DNA of 64,000 nt from Leptospira andrefontaineae (GCF_004770105.1 NZ_RQEY01000015.1:62001-126000), one strand, 5' to 3'. Numbered from the stretch's first letter, positions 17,853-26,040 are shown. Translations and numbers: made by a program. Notes: generated by a model from the sequence alone, not told the origin.

Positions 17853-17893
17853 CTTCCCCGAAGGACCCTTGAATCTGACTTTCGGAGCTTAAA

Positions 17894-18547
17894 TTGGAAA
17901 CTATCAAATATCTTTTAGACTTCTTCTTGCATCTTGAAAATCATTTGGATGCATTGATCGTTGCTTATGGCACTTGGATCTATCTAATCCTATTCTTGAT
18001 CATCTTTTGTGAAACCGGTCTTGTTGTAACTCCTATACTTCCGGGAGATAGCTTGCTCTTTGCTTTGGGTGCATTCGCAGCCAGAGGAAGTTTAGATCTT
18101 AGTACCTTGCTTGTACTTCTTATTATTGCTGCGATCTTAGGTGACACAGTCAATTACGCGATCGGTCATTTGGCAGGAGAACAGATCCTTGCAAAGGAGA
18201 AGGTCCCCTTCTTAAATAAAAAACACCTGGAAAAGGCTCATCGTTTCTACGAGATGTACGGTGGAAAGACCATTATCATTGCAAGATTCATCCCGATCGT
18301 CAGAACATTCGCTCCTTTCGTGGCTGGGATCGGAAGTATGACTTATACTAAATTCATTTTGTATAATATAGTCGGCGGAGTTGTTTGGATCGCTATTTTC
18401 CTATTCGGCGGTTATAAGTTCGGGAATCTGGAGTTTGTTCAAAGGAACTTTAAGATCGTAATTCTCGCGATCATCGTCATTTCAGTAATGCCTGCAGTGA
18501 TAGAGTATATTAGAGAAATGAGAAAATCAAAAACTTCGGGAAAATAA
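17894..18547 (+). CDS. DedA-family membrane protein
   Basis: A 217-residue inner-membrane protein of the DedA/SNARE-associated (VTT) family. The conserved re-entrant loop is seen in [20 protein letters not shown] (about residues 46-65), and the second signature is [20 protein letters not shown] (about 131-150). DedA members are linked to lipid scrambling and undecaprenyl-phosphate recycling. The start is TTG at 17894 with GGAG at good spacing; no better ATG exists upstream. Hydrophobic segments fit four to five helices plus the re-entrant hairpins. Confidence 0.92.
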   Translation: METIKYLLDFFLHLENHLDALIVAYGTWIYLILFLIIFCETGLVVTPILPGDSLLFALGAFAARGSLDLSTLLVLLIIAAILGDTVNYAIGHLAGEQILAKEKVPFLNKKHLEKAHRFYEMYGGKTIIIARFIPIVRTFAPFVAGIGSMTYTKFILYNIVGGVVWIAIFLFGGYKFGNLEFVQRNFKIVILAIIVISVMPAVIEYIREMRKSKTSGK

Positions 18548-18551
18548 TCGG

Positions 18552-19445
18552 CTATTGGCTACAATCCTTGGTCCGATTTAAACTTTTGACCAAGGGTTTG
18601 TCCTTATAACGTTTAAAAGGAGGAGGTTCCATATCCCTTGCGATATCAGAATCTCCACCTTTTCCTCCCGGACTGATCCCCACCGGTCCGAAACTAGACG
18701 CGGGATAAAAACAAACCGGAAATTCCTTTGCTTCTTCTAATTTTTTAGCCTTTTCATTCGTTTTAAAAACAGAATCGCCAATTCGCAGGTAAAGATGATT
18801 GGAAGTTTCCGACCAACGGATCCCGTATTCGGGACCTTCTTCCCATTTTGTTAAAGGGAACTCGAAATAAGATCTATCATAAGAAGAAGATTGTCCGTTT
18901 ACATCCGCTATGATCAGTATCGGTGATTCTACTCCAAGATCTGATTTCAATTTTCCTAATATAATTGCTGCCTTTCCTCCATCGGGAGAAGGTACGAATT
19001 GAAAGATTGTTTGGTCTTCTTTTTGGAAATTTTTAGGTTCGAAAGAATGAAATCCCTTCGGGGACCAAACCGCAGGAGATCGAATAGATCCACCATATTC
19101 GTCATTTGAACCTTGGATCCAAAATAAACGATTGGTTGCGGAATGAAAATAAACCGATCCAGGCAATGTCCAAGATCCTATTTCATAAGAATAAATTGGA
19201 GGATCTCCGGAATCACTTCCAGGTCCTGATATTTCATAAATTCTGAATTTAGTTCTGTAATTTTTCTTGTGAGTGGTTCCGCTCAAAGGATTCCATGCAT
19301 CCTTCTCTTCATAGATAACTTCTGTCTGGACAATGTTTTTTCCTGTCTCCGACCAACCTCTTTCCAAGGCGAGGCTTGCGGGTCTCCATTGGATCTGTGA
19401 ACATTGCAAAAGAAGTATAGGAACGAATATAAATAAACTTTTCAT
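18552..19445 (-). CDS. Lipoprotein of unknown function, 297 aa
   Basis: The protein begins MKSLFIFVPILLLQCSQIQW, a short lipoprotein signal with Cys15. The rest is rich in beta strands and Trp/Tyr, with phrases such as RLFWIQGSNDEYGG, FQFVPSPDGGKAAIILG and YGIRWSETSNHLYLRIG, which read like blades of a beta-propeller. No enzyme motif is evident. It is convergent with the DedA gene with 4 bases between stops. Likely sits in the outer or inner membrane leaflet facing the periplasm. Confidence 0.65.
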   Translation of the reverse strand: MKSLFIFVPILLLQCSQIQWRPASLALERGWSETGKNIVQTEVIYEEKDAWNPLSGTTHKKNYRTKFRIYEISGPGSDSGDPPIYSYEIGSWTLPGSVYFHSATNRLFWIQGSNDEYGGSIRSPAVWSPKGFHSFEPKNFQKEDQTIFQFVPSPDGGKAAIILGKLKSDLGVESPILIIADVNGQSSSYDRSYFEFPLTKWEEGPEYGIRWSETSNHLYLRIGDSVFKTNEKAKKLEEAKEFPVCFYPASSFGPVGISPGGKGGDSDIARDMEPPPFKRYKDKPLVKSLNRTKDCSQ

Positions 19446-19591
19446 AAAGTACCGTCAGAGATGGATCTATTATTAGAAACCGCTAGGTTCCAGGTTTAGA
19501 AGTTTTACAGTATTAATGGGAAGAGGGGAAGTAATTTTATTTTGGAAAAACGATAGCGCGCCGGTTTTTCGACGCGCTACTTTGGATTGGA

Positions 19592-20410
19592 TTATCTCCA
19601 GCCTTCGTTTTTCAATTCACTGTGGTTCAAGTATAATCCGGAAGATCCTACGGAAGGAGCTCTCGTGTGACCTTGGAACTGAGTATAGGTTACGTTCGAG
19701 TTGAACGGCCAAATACCTTCGCTCTGAGTCAACGAAGATTGGCAAACGCTAACTCCGCCCGACTTGTTATAAGCACAGGAAGAATGGTAAGCGACTGCGT
19801 AATCGTCCTCGCCCGGAAGAATCAGGGATGCACCAGCCATACCTTTATAACCTGGTACTTGGTATACAGTGATACCTGCAGTGTTGTTGTGGTTGTAAGC
19901 TCCACGAGCAGTTCCAACGATCAGGGATTTATCCATTGCGTTGCCAGCAAATCCGAATGAAATACCATTCAGAGCGGAAGCAAGCTCGGATCCACCAGAA
20001 GCAGAAGCTAAAGCAGTAACTTTAGTTAAGTTATAACCTTTGCTAGATGCAGTGGCTCCCAGGTTAGATAACCAATACTCAATCGCATAACAACCCGCGC
20101 TATGACATACGATCTTGCAGGAGTTAGTTCCCTTGCAATATGTATTCAAGCCCGTAGTGATATTGGTCTGAGCTCTTGCCGTTCCATAATTTCTTGGGTC
20201 AGAAGTTCCGTCATATCCAACGAAAATTTTGCTTCCGGACACAGAGTTCGGTGCGCTTCCCCAATAGTTATTCACGTCAGTAGTTCCCACTCCGTTATGG
20301 TTGCTGTCAGACTTTCCGTGAACAAAAACCGTATAGGTTTGCGCAGAAAGCGACCCAACAAATAACGATGCGAAAACACATCCCAATACCATACTTTTCC
20401 AATTTTTCAT
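19592..20410 (-). CDS. Secreted alpha/beta hydrolase (lipase-like)
   Basis: From ATG 20408-20410 the protein has 272 residues with a clean signal peptide (residues 1-23, cleavage after LSA before QTYTVFVHG). The oxyanion-hole strand is TVFVHGKSDSN (residues 27-37). The nucleophile elbow is IVCHSAGCYAI, with Ser104 as likely nucleophile in a C-H-S-A-G-C variant of GxSxG. D/H candidates lie in GEDDYAVAYHSS and LNHSELKNEGW at the C-terminus. Cysteines at 92, 98, 102 and 107 could form disulfides around the active site, fitting export. The substrate is unknown. An upstream extension to 20566 lacks a signal and is rejected. Confidence 0.75.
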   Translation of the reverse strand: MKNWKSMVLGCVFASLFVGSLSAQTYTVFVHGKSDSNHNGVGTTDVNNYWGSAPNSVSGSKIFVGYDGTSDPRNYGTARAQTNITTGLNTYCKGTNSCKIVCHSAGCYAIEYWLSNLGATASSKGYNLTKVTALASASGGSELASALNGISFGFAGNAMDKSLIVGTARGAYNHNNTAGITVYQVPGYKGMAGASLILPGEDDYAVAYHSSCAYNKSGGVSVCQSSLTQSEGIWPFNSNVTYTQFQGHTRAPSVGSSGLYLNHSELKNEGWR

Positions 20411-20829
20411 CTTCTCTATTCTCCGATCTTTTGGGAAAACCAAAACTTTAGCTTTTGATTTTCCCGGTCTACAAGTATGAGGTAAGTGGCTTTCTGAGTC
20501 AAGTGATTGGACTTTTTTTAACATAACGGGTCGAATGTTAAAAATCATAAAAATTAAAAACAACATTAAAGAATTTTAATGTATAACGTACGTTACAATA
20601 GCGTGCAGTGTTAGTTACAATTTATTTCCAAACAATTACTATGAGAATTTGTAAGTGAGAAATAAGAAGATTGGCAAACCAAACAATAGGACTTAAAAGA
20701 ATTCGTTCTAATAAAACTAGTCCAAAAGGATTATCTAATTTCTCTTGTCCAGATTCTTAAAATAAAGGTTGAGAAAGGCCTCACATTTCATATACAGGTG
20801 AGCCTGTACTGGGCATTGAAAAATTAGAG
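20411..20829. other. Divergent promoter region, 419 bases
   Basis: No gene is seen here. The stretch is AT-rich and lies between the outward-facing hydrolase and the 20830 gene. It contains a perfect 12-bp palindrome TAACGTACGTTA (20584-20595) and a short repeat ACAGG/CCTGT near 20794-20806. Either could be an operator. Promoters for both genes are expected, but I cannot place them with confidence. Confidence 0.4.
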
Positions 20830-22035
20830 ATGAGTCAAAAAAAAATTTTTATCTACCTTGGCCTTGCGATTGCTGCTGCCTTGGTTTTCTATCTATTAAG
20901 GGATGAAGCAGAAGAGAACGGTTGGTTCTTATCGGAAGAAGAAAAAAAAGCGAAAGCAGAATGGATGGCGAAAGGAAGTCCACCAAGTGGGGGTTCTGCA
21001 TCGGACAATTCTAACTTTTTAGAAAGTTTGGACGAATCCATTCCTCCCGAAAAAATTTTAAAAGATTATTTAGAATGGTCGGAGTATCCGCCTAACTCAA
21101 GACCTTTGACCAAGTATAACGAAGATCTTACAAATCCTTATTTTATCCAACTTTCTCCGATCCCGATGGTGGATAAGCCGGAGGATAAAAAACCAAACGG
21201 ATATTCCTGCAAATTGCAACCTTTACAATGGGCGGCGATAGGTGTGAAGGAACCCCTTCATATCACCTTGGAATGTTTTAATACGAGCAATTTCGAAAAA
21301 GTTCCATTAAATATTCGTAATGTAAAACTTTGGAAAGAATTCGACGGAAACAAATTTGTGGCCCTTCCTCCCGATGGGAATGACAAAGGGATAGATGGGG
21401 ATGCTCATGCTAAGGACAATGTTTTCACATTCGAATGGAGACCTACTTACAAGGACTGGGGAGACATGTTCATGGAAGTGGAGATTGAATACGGAAAGGA
21501 GAAGAAGCAGGGCAAAGTTCTAACTTCCTTCTTCTCTTCTCCTTACCAACCTGCGGAATGGAGCGGTTACTTTTTGGACGTTCCGAGAGACGGTTCTTTG
21601 AGTATGAAAACTGGAGTGAACGTATTCAAGGCGGGGACTTATCATTTAGAGGCAAACCTAGTGAATGCCGGAAATGGAGATCCTATTGCCTGGGCGAGCT
21701 TTGACGGGAAATTGAATGCAGGAAGGCAAGAAGTAGAATTTTTGTTCTTTGGTAAATTGATCCGAGAAAGCGGATATGAAGGCCCTTATGCTTTGACCCA
21801 ATTGAGAGGTCATAGGGTCAATCTTGCAGTAGATCCTGATTGGTTCGGGCAGGGAGAAGAAGGAATGAGAAGGATCCTTGCTGCAAAAACCACAGAGCCT
21901 GACAAAGAGCTGGTCGGTCCTTACAAAGAAAACTATACTACTAAAGAATATAATCTGAATACTTTCTCCTTAAAAGCTTTCGAGTCTCCGGAGAAGGACC
22001 AGAAGGTGAAACAGTTACAGGACCTCGCGCGTTAG
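20830..22035 (+). CDS. Membrane-anchored hypothetical protein, 401 aa
   Basis: An N-terminal transmembrane anchor (residues about 6-23, IFIYLGLAIAAALVFYLL) is followed by an acidic linker and a large beta-rich domain exposed to the periplasm. I see no catalytic motif. Phrases such as FTFEWRPTYKDWGDMFMEVEIEYG and FKAGTYHLEANLVNAGNG look like Ig/C2-type strands. A GAGAATG-like weak ribosome site precedes the ATG. Codon usage matches the core genome, and the accessory block begins right after its stop. Confidence 0.6.
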   Translation: MSQKKIFIYLGLAIAAALVFYLLRDEAEENGWFLSEEEKKAKAEWMAKGSPPSGGSASDNSNFLESLDESIPPEKILKDYLEWSEYPPNSRPLTKYNEDLTNPYFIQLSPIPMVDKPEDKKPNGYSCKLQPLQWAAIGVKEPLHITLECFNTSNFEKVPLNIRNVKLWKEFDGNKFVALPPDGNDKGIDGDAHAKDNVFTFEWRPTYKDWGDMFMEVEIEYGKEKKQGKVLTSFFSSPYQPAEWSGYFLDVPRDGSLSMKTGVNVFKAGTYHLEANLVNAGNGDPIAWASFDGKLNAGRQEVEFLFFGKLIRESGYEGPYALTQLRGHRVNLAVDPDWFGQGEEGMRRILAAKTTEPDKELVGPYKENYTTKEYNLNTFSLKAFESPEKDQKVKQLQDLAR

Positions 22036-22053
22036 AAAATTACTCTTGTGTGT

Positions 22054-22077
22054 GCATGGGCGAACGTTCGCCTATGC
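22054..22077. repeat. Palindromic repeat, copy R1
   Basis: GCATGGGCGAAC followed directly by GTTCGCCTATGC; the arms pair with one G-T mismatch. It belongs to the same family as the elements at 23693, 26006, 26041 and 26868, whose shared core is GGCGAA(C/T)AT or its complement. No U-run follows on either strand, so it is not a classical terminator. It lies between the 20830 gene and the RibD-type reductase. Confidence 0.7.
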
Positions 22078-22109
22078 GAGTTTCTTCTATTATAAAAAGG
22101 GATAATACC

Positions 22110-22667
22110 ATGAGAAAATTAATTATGTGGAATGTGGTCACCCTAGATGGATATTTTGAGGGTGAAAAGAATTGGGACTTGAGCTTTCACGGACTTGTCT
22201 GGGGAAAAGAACTTGAAGAATTAAGCCTCACTCAATTGAAATCTGCCGATATGCTTGTATTTGGCGCTACAACATACAAAGGGATGGCAGATTATTGGAC
22301 AAATGGGGAAGAAGGAGACGAAGGAGAAGTCGCCAAATTTATGAATGGGATCCAAAAGATCGCCTGTTCATCCACACTCAAAACTGCTAACTGGAATAAC
22401 ACGATCCTTGTTAAAGATGCTGTTGCTGAAATCCCTAAATTGAAACAACAGGGCAATGGAGATATGTTTGTATTCGGTAGCGGCAATCTTTCTGAATCTT
22501 TATTAAAAGCAGGGCTGTTCGATGAGATTCGCTTATGTATTGCACCTGTATTCTTGGGTAATGGAAGACTTCTATTCCACCAAGGAATCCCTCATCAAAA
22601 GCTCAAACTCCTGGAAGCTCGTTCCCTTAGTACTGGGGGCACCCTCCTTAGATACGCCCCGGATTGA
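22110..22667 (+). CDS. RibD C-terminal/dihydrofolate reductase-family protein
   Basis: A 185-residue protein of the RibD_C/DHFR superfamily from ATG 22110; upstream in-frame codons run through the palindromic repeat and are rejected. Typical features are MRKLIMWNVVTLDGYFEG at the start, SADMLVFGATTYKGMADYW, the NADPH-binding like GNGDMFVFGSGNLSESLLKAGLFDEIRL, and PVFLGNGRLLF. Many such stand-alone proteins are reductases of unknown substrate. It is the first gene of the accessory block and precedes an ArsR-SRPBCC module. It is not the housekeeping RibD or FolA. Confidence 0.85.
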   Translation: MRKLIMWNVVTLDGYFEGEKNWDLSFHGLVWGKELEELSLTQLKSADMLVFGATTYKGMADYWTNGEEGDEGEVAKFMNGIQKIACSSTLKTANWNNTILVKDAVAEIPKLKQQGNGDMFVFGSGNLSESLLKAGLFDEIRLCIAPVFLGNGRLLFHQGIPHQKLKLLEARSLSTGGTLLRYAPD

Positions 22668-22763
22668 TTCTGGGGAACAAACCATTAAATCCCAAAATAA
22701 GAGATCTTATAGTCCTTAAGAGTCACTTATAGCTAAATCTCTATTGAGAAATTGCGAAAAAGC

Positions 22764-22805
22764 TTGACATTATTTCCTTATATAACTATATACTTATATA
22801 AGGAA
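22764..22805 (+). promoter_or_regulatory. Promoter and operator of the first ArsR-SRPBCC module
   Basis: TTGACA (22764-22769) and TATATA (22787-22792) are spaced by 17 bases. A perfect inverted repeat TTCCTTATATAA (22774-22785) / TTATATAAGGAA (22794-22805) with an 8-base centre surrounds the -10 box. The right arm also carries the AAGGA ribosome binding site. This layout predicts that the ArsR protein represses its own operon by blocking RNA polymerase. Confidence 0.85.
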
Positions 22806-22811
22806 ATTGCT

Positions 22812-23150
22812 ATGCAAAATCTCGATTCTACCTTTGCTGCACTCGCTGATTCGACACGCCGCGCGATACTCGTGCGCCTTGCGAAAGGCGATTTGACGGT
22901 AATGGAGCTTGCCAAGCCCTTTAATATGAGCCAGCCGGCTATTTCGCGGCATCTCAAAGTTTTGGAGGATGCAGGCCTTATCTCAACCACGGTCCGAGCT
23001 CAGGCACGTCCGCGCCGACTTGAAACTGCACCGCTTAAAAAAGCCACAGAATGGATTGAGAAGTACCGCCAGATGTGGGAGAAGCGCTATCAATCGCTTG
23101 ATGGGCTACTCGAAGAATTGCAGACCATGCAAACAATAGGAGATGAATAG
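22812..23150 (+). CDS. ArsR-family transcriptional regulator (module 1)
   Basis: A 112-residue winged-helix repressor. The helix-turn-helix is in TVMELAKPFNMSQPAISRHLKVLEDAGLIS, with the start FAALADSTRRAILVRLAKGD typical of the ArsR members that pair with SRPBCC proteins. No CxC metal site is present, so it is not an arsenic sensor. Start ATG 22812 has AAGGA at the right distance. The gene is richer in CGC/CGT arginine codons and GC-rich third positions than the surroundings, a sign of horizontal transfer. The next gene starts 2 bases after its stop. Confidence 0.9.
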   Translation: MQNLDSTFAALADSTRRAILVRLAKGDLTVMELAKPFNMSQPAISRHLKVLEDAGLISTTVRAQARPRRLETAPLKKATEWIEKYRQMWEKRYQSLDGLLEELQTMQTIGDE

Positions 23151-23152
23151 AA

Positions 23153-23662
23153 ATGAAAGCAGATCTAAAAGAATTCAAGGTAGAGCTTCGAGGTGAAAGA
23201 GAGGTTGTTGCTACACGTTATTTTGCTGCGCCTCGCCAATTAGTATTCGATTGTTTCACTAAACCCGAGCTTATGATTCGATGGCTGACAGGCCCGGAAG
23301 GTTGGACTCTTGAGAAGATAGAGAACGATCTTAGGGTAGGCGGCAATTATCTGTATGTATTTGCAGATCAAAAAGGAACCAAAATGGGTGTTTATGGAAA
23401 ATTTCTGGAAGTTATCGTTCCTGAGAAATTTGCAAATAACGAAAATTATGCGACAGATATGTCCACGTTTGATCCAGAAGGTCCGACAAATCCGGATGCT
23501 ACCGTAGAGTCTCGCACTTTTACAACGGAAGGCGATCGAACTCTTATGACTCACGTGGTCAAATTCGCTTCCGCAGAAGTACGCGAGATGGAGATCGGTG
23601 CAGTCGAGGCTTGGAAGGAGATCTGTTACGTGCTCGATAAATTATTGGAAGAGCTCGTTTGA
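23153..23662 (+). CDS. SRPBCC (AHSA1-like) domain protein (module 1)
   Basis: A 169-residue START/Bet v1-like protein of the AHSA1/SRPBCC group. Signature parts are REVVATRYFAAPRQLVFDCFTKPELMIRWL, then GWTLEKIENDLRVGGNYLYVF, then a C-terminal helix with VEAWKEICYVLDKLLEEL. Such proteins bind hydrophobic ligands. The tight link to an ArsR gene is common and suggests a ligand-responsive pair. It is translated with the regulator from one mRNA. Ligand unknown. Confidence 0.88.
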   Translation: MKADLKEFKVELRGEREVVATRYFAAPRQLVFDCFTKPELMIRWLTGPEGWTLEKIENDLRVGGNYLYVFADQKGTKMGVYGKFLEVIVPEKFANNENYATDMSTFDPEGPTNPDATVESRTFTTEGDRTLMTHVVKFASAEVREMEIGAVEAWKEICYVLDKLLEELV

Positions 23663-23692
23663 TAAATCCAAACTTTAGGCGCTCTTCACGTT

Positions 23693-23716
23693 GCATGGGC
23701 GAATATACGCCCATGC
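23693..23716. repeat. Palindromic repeat, copy R2
   Basis: GCATGGGCG-AATATA-CGCCCATGC, with 9-bp perfect outer arms. It is followed by a short GAGCTG/GGAGCTGGAG low-complexity tail. It lies just downstream of the first ArsR-SRPBCC module and before the minus-strand DUF2200 gene. Confidence 0.7.
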
Positions 23717-23783
23717 CGAGCCGGAGCTGGAGCTGGAGATTTAATTAATTATGATCTTCTACCGTTATAAACAAAACGGTTTT

Positions 23784-24140
23784 CTAAACAGATCCTCGTA
23801 ATATTTTTTCCATGGCCTTTCCTTTGGCCAATTCATCTACCAACTTATCTAGATAACGAATCTTCTGCATAAGTTTATCTTCTATATCTTCTACACGAAT
23901 GCCGCAGACTACTCCTTTGATCAATGAAACATTATCATTGAGGTGAGGTGCCTGATCGAAAAATTCTTTGAAATTCACTTCGTTCTTAAGTTGTTTTTGA
24001 AAACTTTTAGAATCGTATCCGGTCAGCCAAAAAATGATCTTATCTACTTCTGCTTTTGTTCGTCCTTTTCTTTCTGCCTTTTGGATATATAGAGGATAAA
24101 CTTTTGCGAAAGACATAGCGAAAACTTTTGAATTTTCCAT
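23784..24140 (-). CDS. DUF2200 family protein
   Basis: A 118-residue protein matching DUF2200: [34 protein letters not shown] near the start, FFDQAP in the middle, and [40 protein letters not shown] at the end. The family is widespread in accessory and cassette-borne gene pools; its function is unknown. No membrane segment is seen. It lies 50 bases downstream of the VOC gene on the same strand, so both may form a small unit. Confidence 0.9.
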   Translation of the reverse strand: MENSKVFAMSFAKVYPLYIQKAERKGRTKAEVDKIIFWLTGYDSKSFQKQLKNEVNFKEFFDQAPHLNDNVSLIKGVVCGIRVEDIEDKLMQKIRYLDKLVDELAKGKAMEKILRGSV

Positions 24141-24189
24141 TTAATCAATTACCTTATGTATTTCTCTGCACCTGTTTTATTATAAAACT

Positions 24190-24630
24190 TTATTTAAGCT
24201 CTTCTGCGAGTGCAATGATGAATCCTTCTGGAGTTCGCAAATAACATAGAAGATAACTATCTTCGTACTGTTCCAATTTGCCTACGAGTGTAACTCCATG
24301 TTTTTCGAGTCGGGAGATAGTGTCTTTGATATCCGTGACTGCAAACATAACTCGAAGATATCCTAAAGTGTTTGAGGGAGCATTCTTAGGTTCTCGGCTG
24401 ATGGATTGCGGTTTGATAAATTTAGACAATTCTAATCTACTATGACCGTCCGGCGTTTTCATCATTGCCATATCGACTTGCATTCCTTCAAGCCCTACCA
24501 CATGGTCCGCCCAGGATCCTTCGACTCTCATTTGTCCTTCGAGCTCTAAACCGATTTCGGTGAATAGAGCGATCGTAGCCTCAAGATCTTCGACAACAAT
24601 GGCAACATTGTCCATTCGTTTCACTGCCAT
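24190..24630 (-). CDS. VOC-superfamily (glyoxalase/bleomycin resistance-like) protein
   Basis: A 146-residue protein with two beta-alpha-beta-beta-beta units. The first starts MDNVAIVVEDLEATIALFTEIGLELEG, and the second YLRVMFAVTDIKDTISRLEKHGVTLVG, ending YLRTPEGFIIALAEEL. VOC proteins bind metals and catalyse isomerisation, dioxygenation or ring opening, or sequester ligands. The substrate cannot be told. GGAGG upstream of the ATG (24628-24630) supports the start. Confidence 0.88.
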   Translation of the reverse strand: MAVKRMDNVAIVVEDLEATIALFTEIGLELEGQMRVEGSWADHVVGLEGMQVDMAMMKTPDGHSRLELSKFIKPQSISREPKNAPSNTLGYLRVMFAVTDIKDTISRLEKHGVTLVGKLEQYEDSYLLCYLRTPEGFIIALAEELK

Positions 24631-24729
24631 TCTCTTTGATCCTCCGTTCGGCTAGTATAGGCTCTATATTTGCTTGGATGGTCGATCCATTTATTGATTT
24701 AATCGTTGGTAATTTTTTAGGTATTTTAC

Positions 24730-24759
24730 TTGACATGCAGGTATTTACCTGCATATTAT
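24730..24759 (+). promoter_or_regulatory. Promoter and operator of the second ArsR-SRPBCC module
   Basis: TTGACA at 24730-24735 is followed at 18 bases by TATTAT (24754-24759). Between them lies the perfect inverted repeat ATGCAGGTA-TT-TACCTGCAT (24735-24754). The operator therefore fills the spacer, and repressor binding would occlude the promoter. The operator sequence differs entirely from that of module 1, so the two ArsR proteins should not cross-regulate. Confidence 0.8.
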
Positions 24760-24777
24760 TTTTTTACAAAGCAACGA

Positions 24778-25101
24778 ATGGACGCTGATAATGTTTTCAA
24801 GGCGCTGGGAGATCCGACACGCAGAAAGCTGTTGGATCTTCTTTATGAGAAGAATGGCCAAACTTTAGGTCAACTTTGCGAGCACCTGGATATGACTCGG
24901 CAATCTGCCACTCAACATATCGGGATTCTTGAGGCTGCCAATCTGATAAGCACTGTTTGGCGAGGAAGGGAGAAATTACATTTTATCAACCCCGTACCTT
25001 TGCATGAAGTCTATGAGCGTTGGGTGAGAAAATTCGAACACCAAAGGCTTAGCCTATTGCATGACCTGAAGAAGGAGCTTGAAGGAGAGAATAATGAGTA
25101 A
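24778..25101 (+). CDS. ArsR-family transcriptional regulator (module 2)
   Basis: A 107-residue winged-helix regulator with FKALGDPTRRKLLDLLYEKNGQTLGQLCEHLDMTRQSATQHIGILEAANLIS containing the helix-turn-helix. The C-terminus EVYERWVRKFEHQRLSLLHDLKKEL is a dimerisation helix. I use ATG 24778, just after the operator; the longer reading from 24730 would be translated through the promoter. It belongs to a different sub-branch from module 1 (wing GREKLHFINP). The following SRPBCC gene overlaps it by 8 bases. Confidence 0.9.
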   Translation: MDADNVFKALGDPTRRKLLDLLYEKNGQTLGQLCEHLDMTRQSATQHIGILEAANLISTVWRGREKLHFINPVPLHEVYERWVRKFEHQRLSLLHDLKKELEGENNE

Positions 25102-25570
25102 AGAGAAGACTAGTTTTGTTTATGTGACTTACATACGCTCGACACCGGAGAAAGTGTTCGAAGCAATTATGAAGCCGGAGATTACTCGCCTATATTGGGG
25201 TCATGAAAATATTTCTGACTGGAAACCAGGGGCAAGTTGGGAACATGTGCGTGTTACTGATCGAACAGTGAATATCGTGGGTAAAGTAGTAGAAGTTGTT
25301 CCACCAACAAGGTTGGTCATCTCTTGGGCGAGTCCTGCTCAAGCAGCTGTTCCTGAAAGTTATAGTCGAGTGACCTTTAATGTAGAAGCTTATGATGATA
25401 TGGTGAAGCTAACGGTTACTCATGATGAACTCGAAGCAGGTAGTGGAATGGCGAAAGGAATCCAACAAGGTTGGCCGATCGTTCTTTCTAGTCTGAAGTC
25501 TTTGCTCGAAACAGGAAAGGGAATTGATGTTTTCGCTAAGCCTAAGTCTGCTTCGAGTGGAAGTCTCTGA
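25094..25570 (+). CDS. SRPBCC (AHSA1-like) domain protein (module 2)
   Basis: A 158-residue ligand-binding fold protein: VYVTYIRSTPEKVFEAIMKPEITRLYWG at the start, SDWKPGASWEHVRV, then VKLTVTHDELEAGSGMAKGIQQGWPIVLSSLKSLLETG at the end, all typical of the family. ATG 25094 overlaps the regulator's 3' end, and GGAGAG lies at good spacing. Its own stop overlaps the start of the GFA gene by one base (TGATG), so three genes are translationally coupled. Ligand unknown. Confidence 0.9.
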   Translation: MSKEKTSFVYVTYIRSTPEKVFEAIMKPEITRLYWGHENISDWKPGASWEHVRVTDRTVNIVGKVVEVVPPTRLVISWASPAQAAVPESYSRVTFNVEAYDDMVKLTVTHDELEAGSGMAKGIQQGWPIVLSSLKSLLETGKGIDVFAKPKSASSGSL

Positions 25571-25986
25571 TGAATCAGCCTTATACCGGCGGATGTGCTT
25601 GCGGCAAAATCCGATATACGACCAATCATGCTCCCATCTTTCAAAACCATTGTCAGTGCCGAGATTGCCAACTTAGAAGTGGCACTGGACATGGATCTTA
25701 CCTAACATTTCCTGCGCGAGCTGAGATGACAATCACAGGTGAGGCAACTCATTGGGAAGTTGCGGGTGATAGTGGCAACATGAAGATCCATTCCTTCTGC
25801 CCAACATGCGGAACACCGGTTTATCTACGTTTTGCGGCGATGCCTGAGTTGATTGCAGTTCATGCAGGAAGTTTAGATGAACCAGGACGTTTTGCACCTC
25901 ATGTGCTTACTTATAAAATTCGCGGATTAGCTTGGGATGCAATCGATCCTGCATTGAAAACATTTGAGAAGATGCCTACTGGTTAA
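25570..25986 (+). CDS. GFA-family (glutathione-dependent formaldehyde-activating-like) protein
   Basis: A 138-residue zinc-binding protein of the GFA/CENP-V fold. Zinc ligands are visible in GGCACGKIRY (CxC), HCQCRDCQLRSG (CxxC) and FCPTCGTPVY (CxxC). Despite the family name, most members have no proven role in formaldehyde removal. It is the third gene of the ArsR-SRPBCC-GFA operon, linked by a one-base overlap, which suggests that all three respond to the same signal. Confidence 0.9.
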   Translation: MNQPYTGGCACGKIRYTTNHAPIFQNHCQCRDCQLRSGTGHGSYLTFPARAEMTITGEATHWEVAGDSGNMKIHSFCPTCGTPVYLRFAAMPELIAVHAGSLDEPGRFAPHVLTYKIRGLAWDAIDPALKTFEKMPTG

Positions 25987-26005
25987 TATTAGAAAAAGGT
26001 TTCGA

Positions 26006-26030
26006 GCGGATATGCGCATATTCGCCTATG
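26006..26030. repeat. Palindromic repeat, copy R3
   Basis: GCGGATATGC-GCATATTCGC pairs with one mismatch and continues into CTATG, matching the other copies when reverse-complemented (CATAGGCGAATATGCGCATATCCGC). It is 20 bases past the GFA stop. Another copy follows 10 bases later. Confidence 0.65.
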
Positions 26031-26040
26031 ACTCGGAATG

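Noticed and set aside
20411..20566. Longer start for the secreted hydrolase
   Set aside because: It would bury the clear signal peptide inside the protein; ATG at 20408-20410 places it at the N-terminus.
22822..23150. Arsenic resistance operon
   Set aside because: The ArsR-type proteins lack metal-binding cysteine motifs and are linked to SRPBCC genes, not to arsenite pumps or arsenate reductase.
23240..23554. Minus-strand 104-codon ORF within the first SRPBCC gene
   Set aside because: It is an antisense shadow of a well-supported gene and has no recognisable domain or ribosome binding site.
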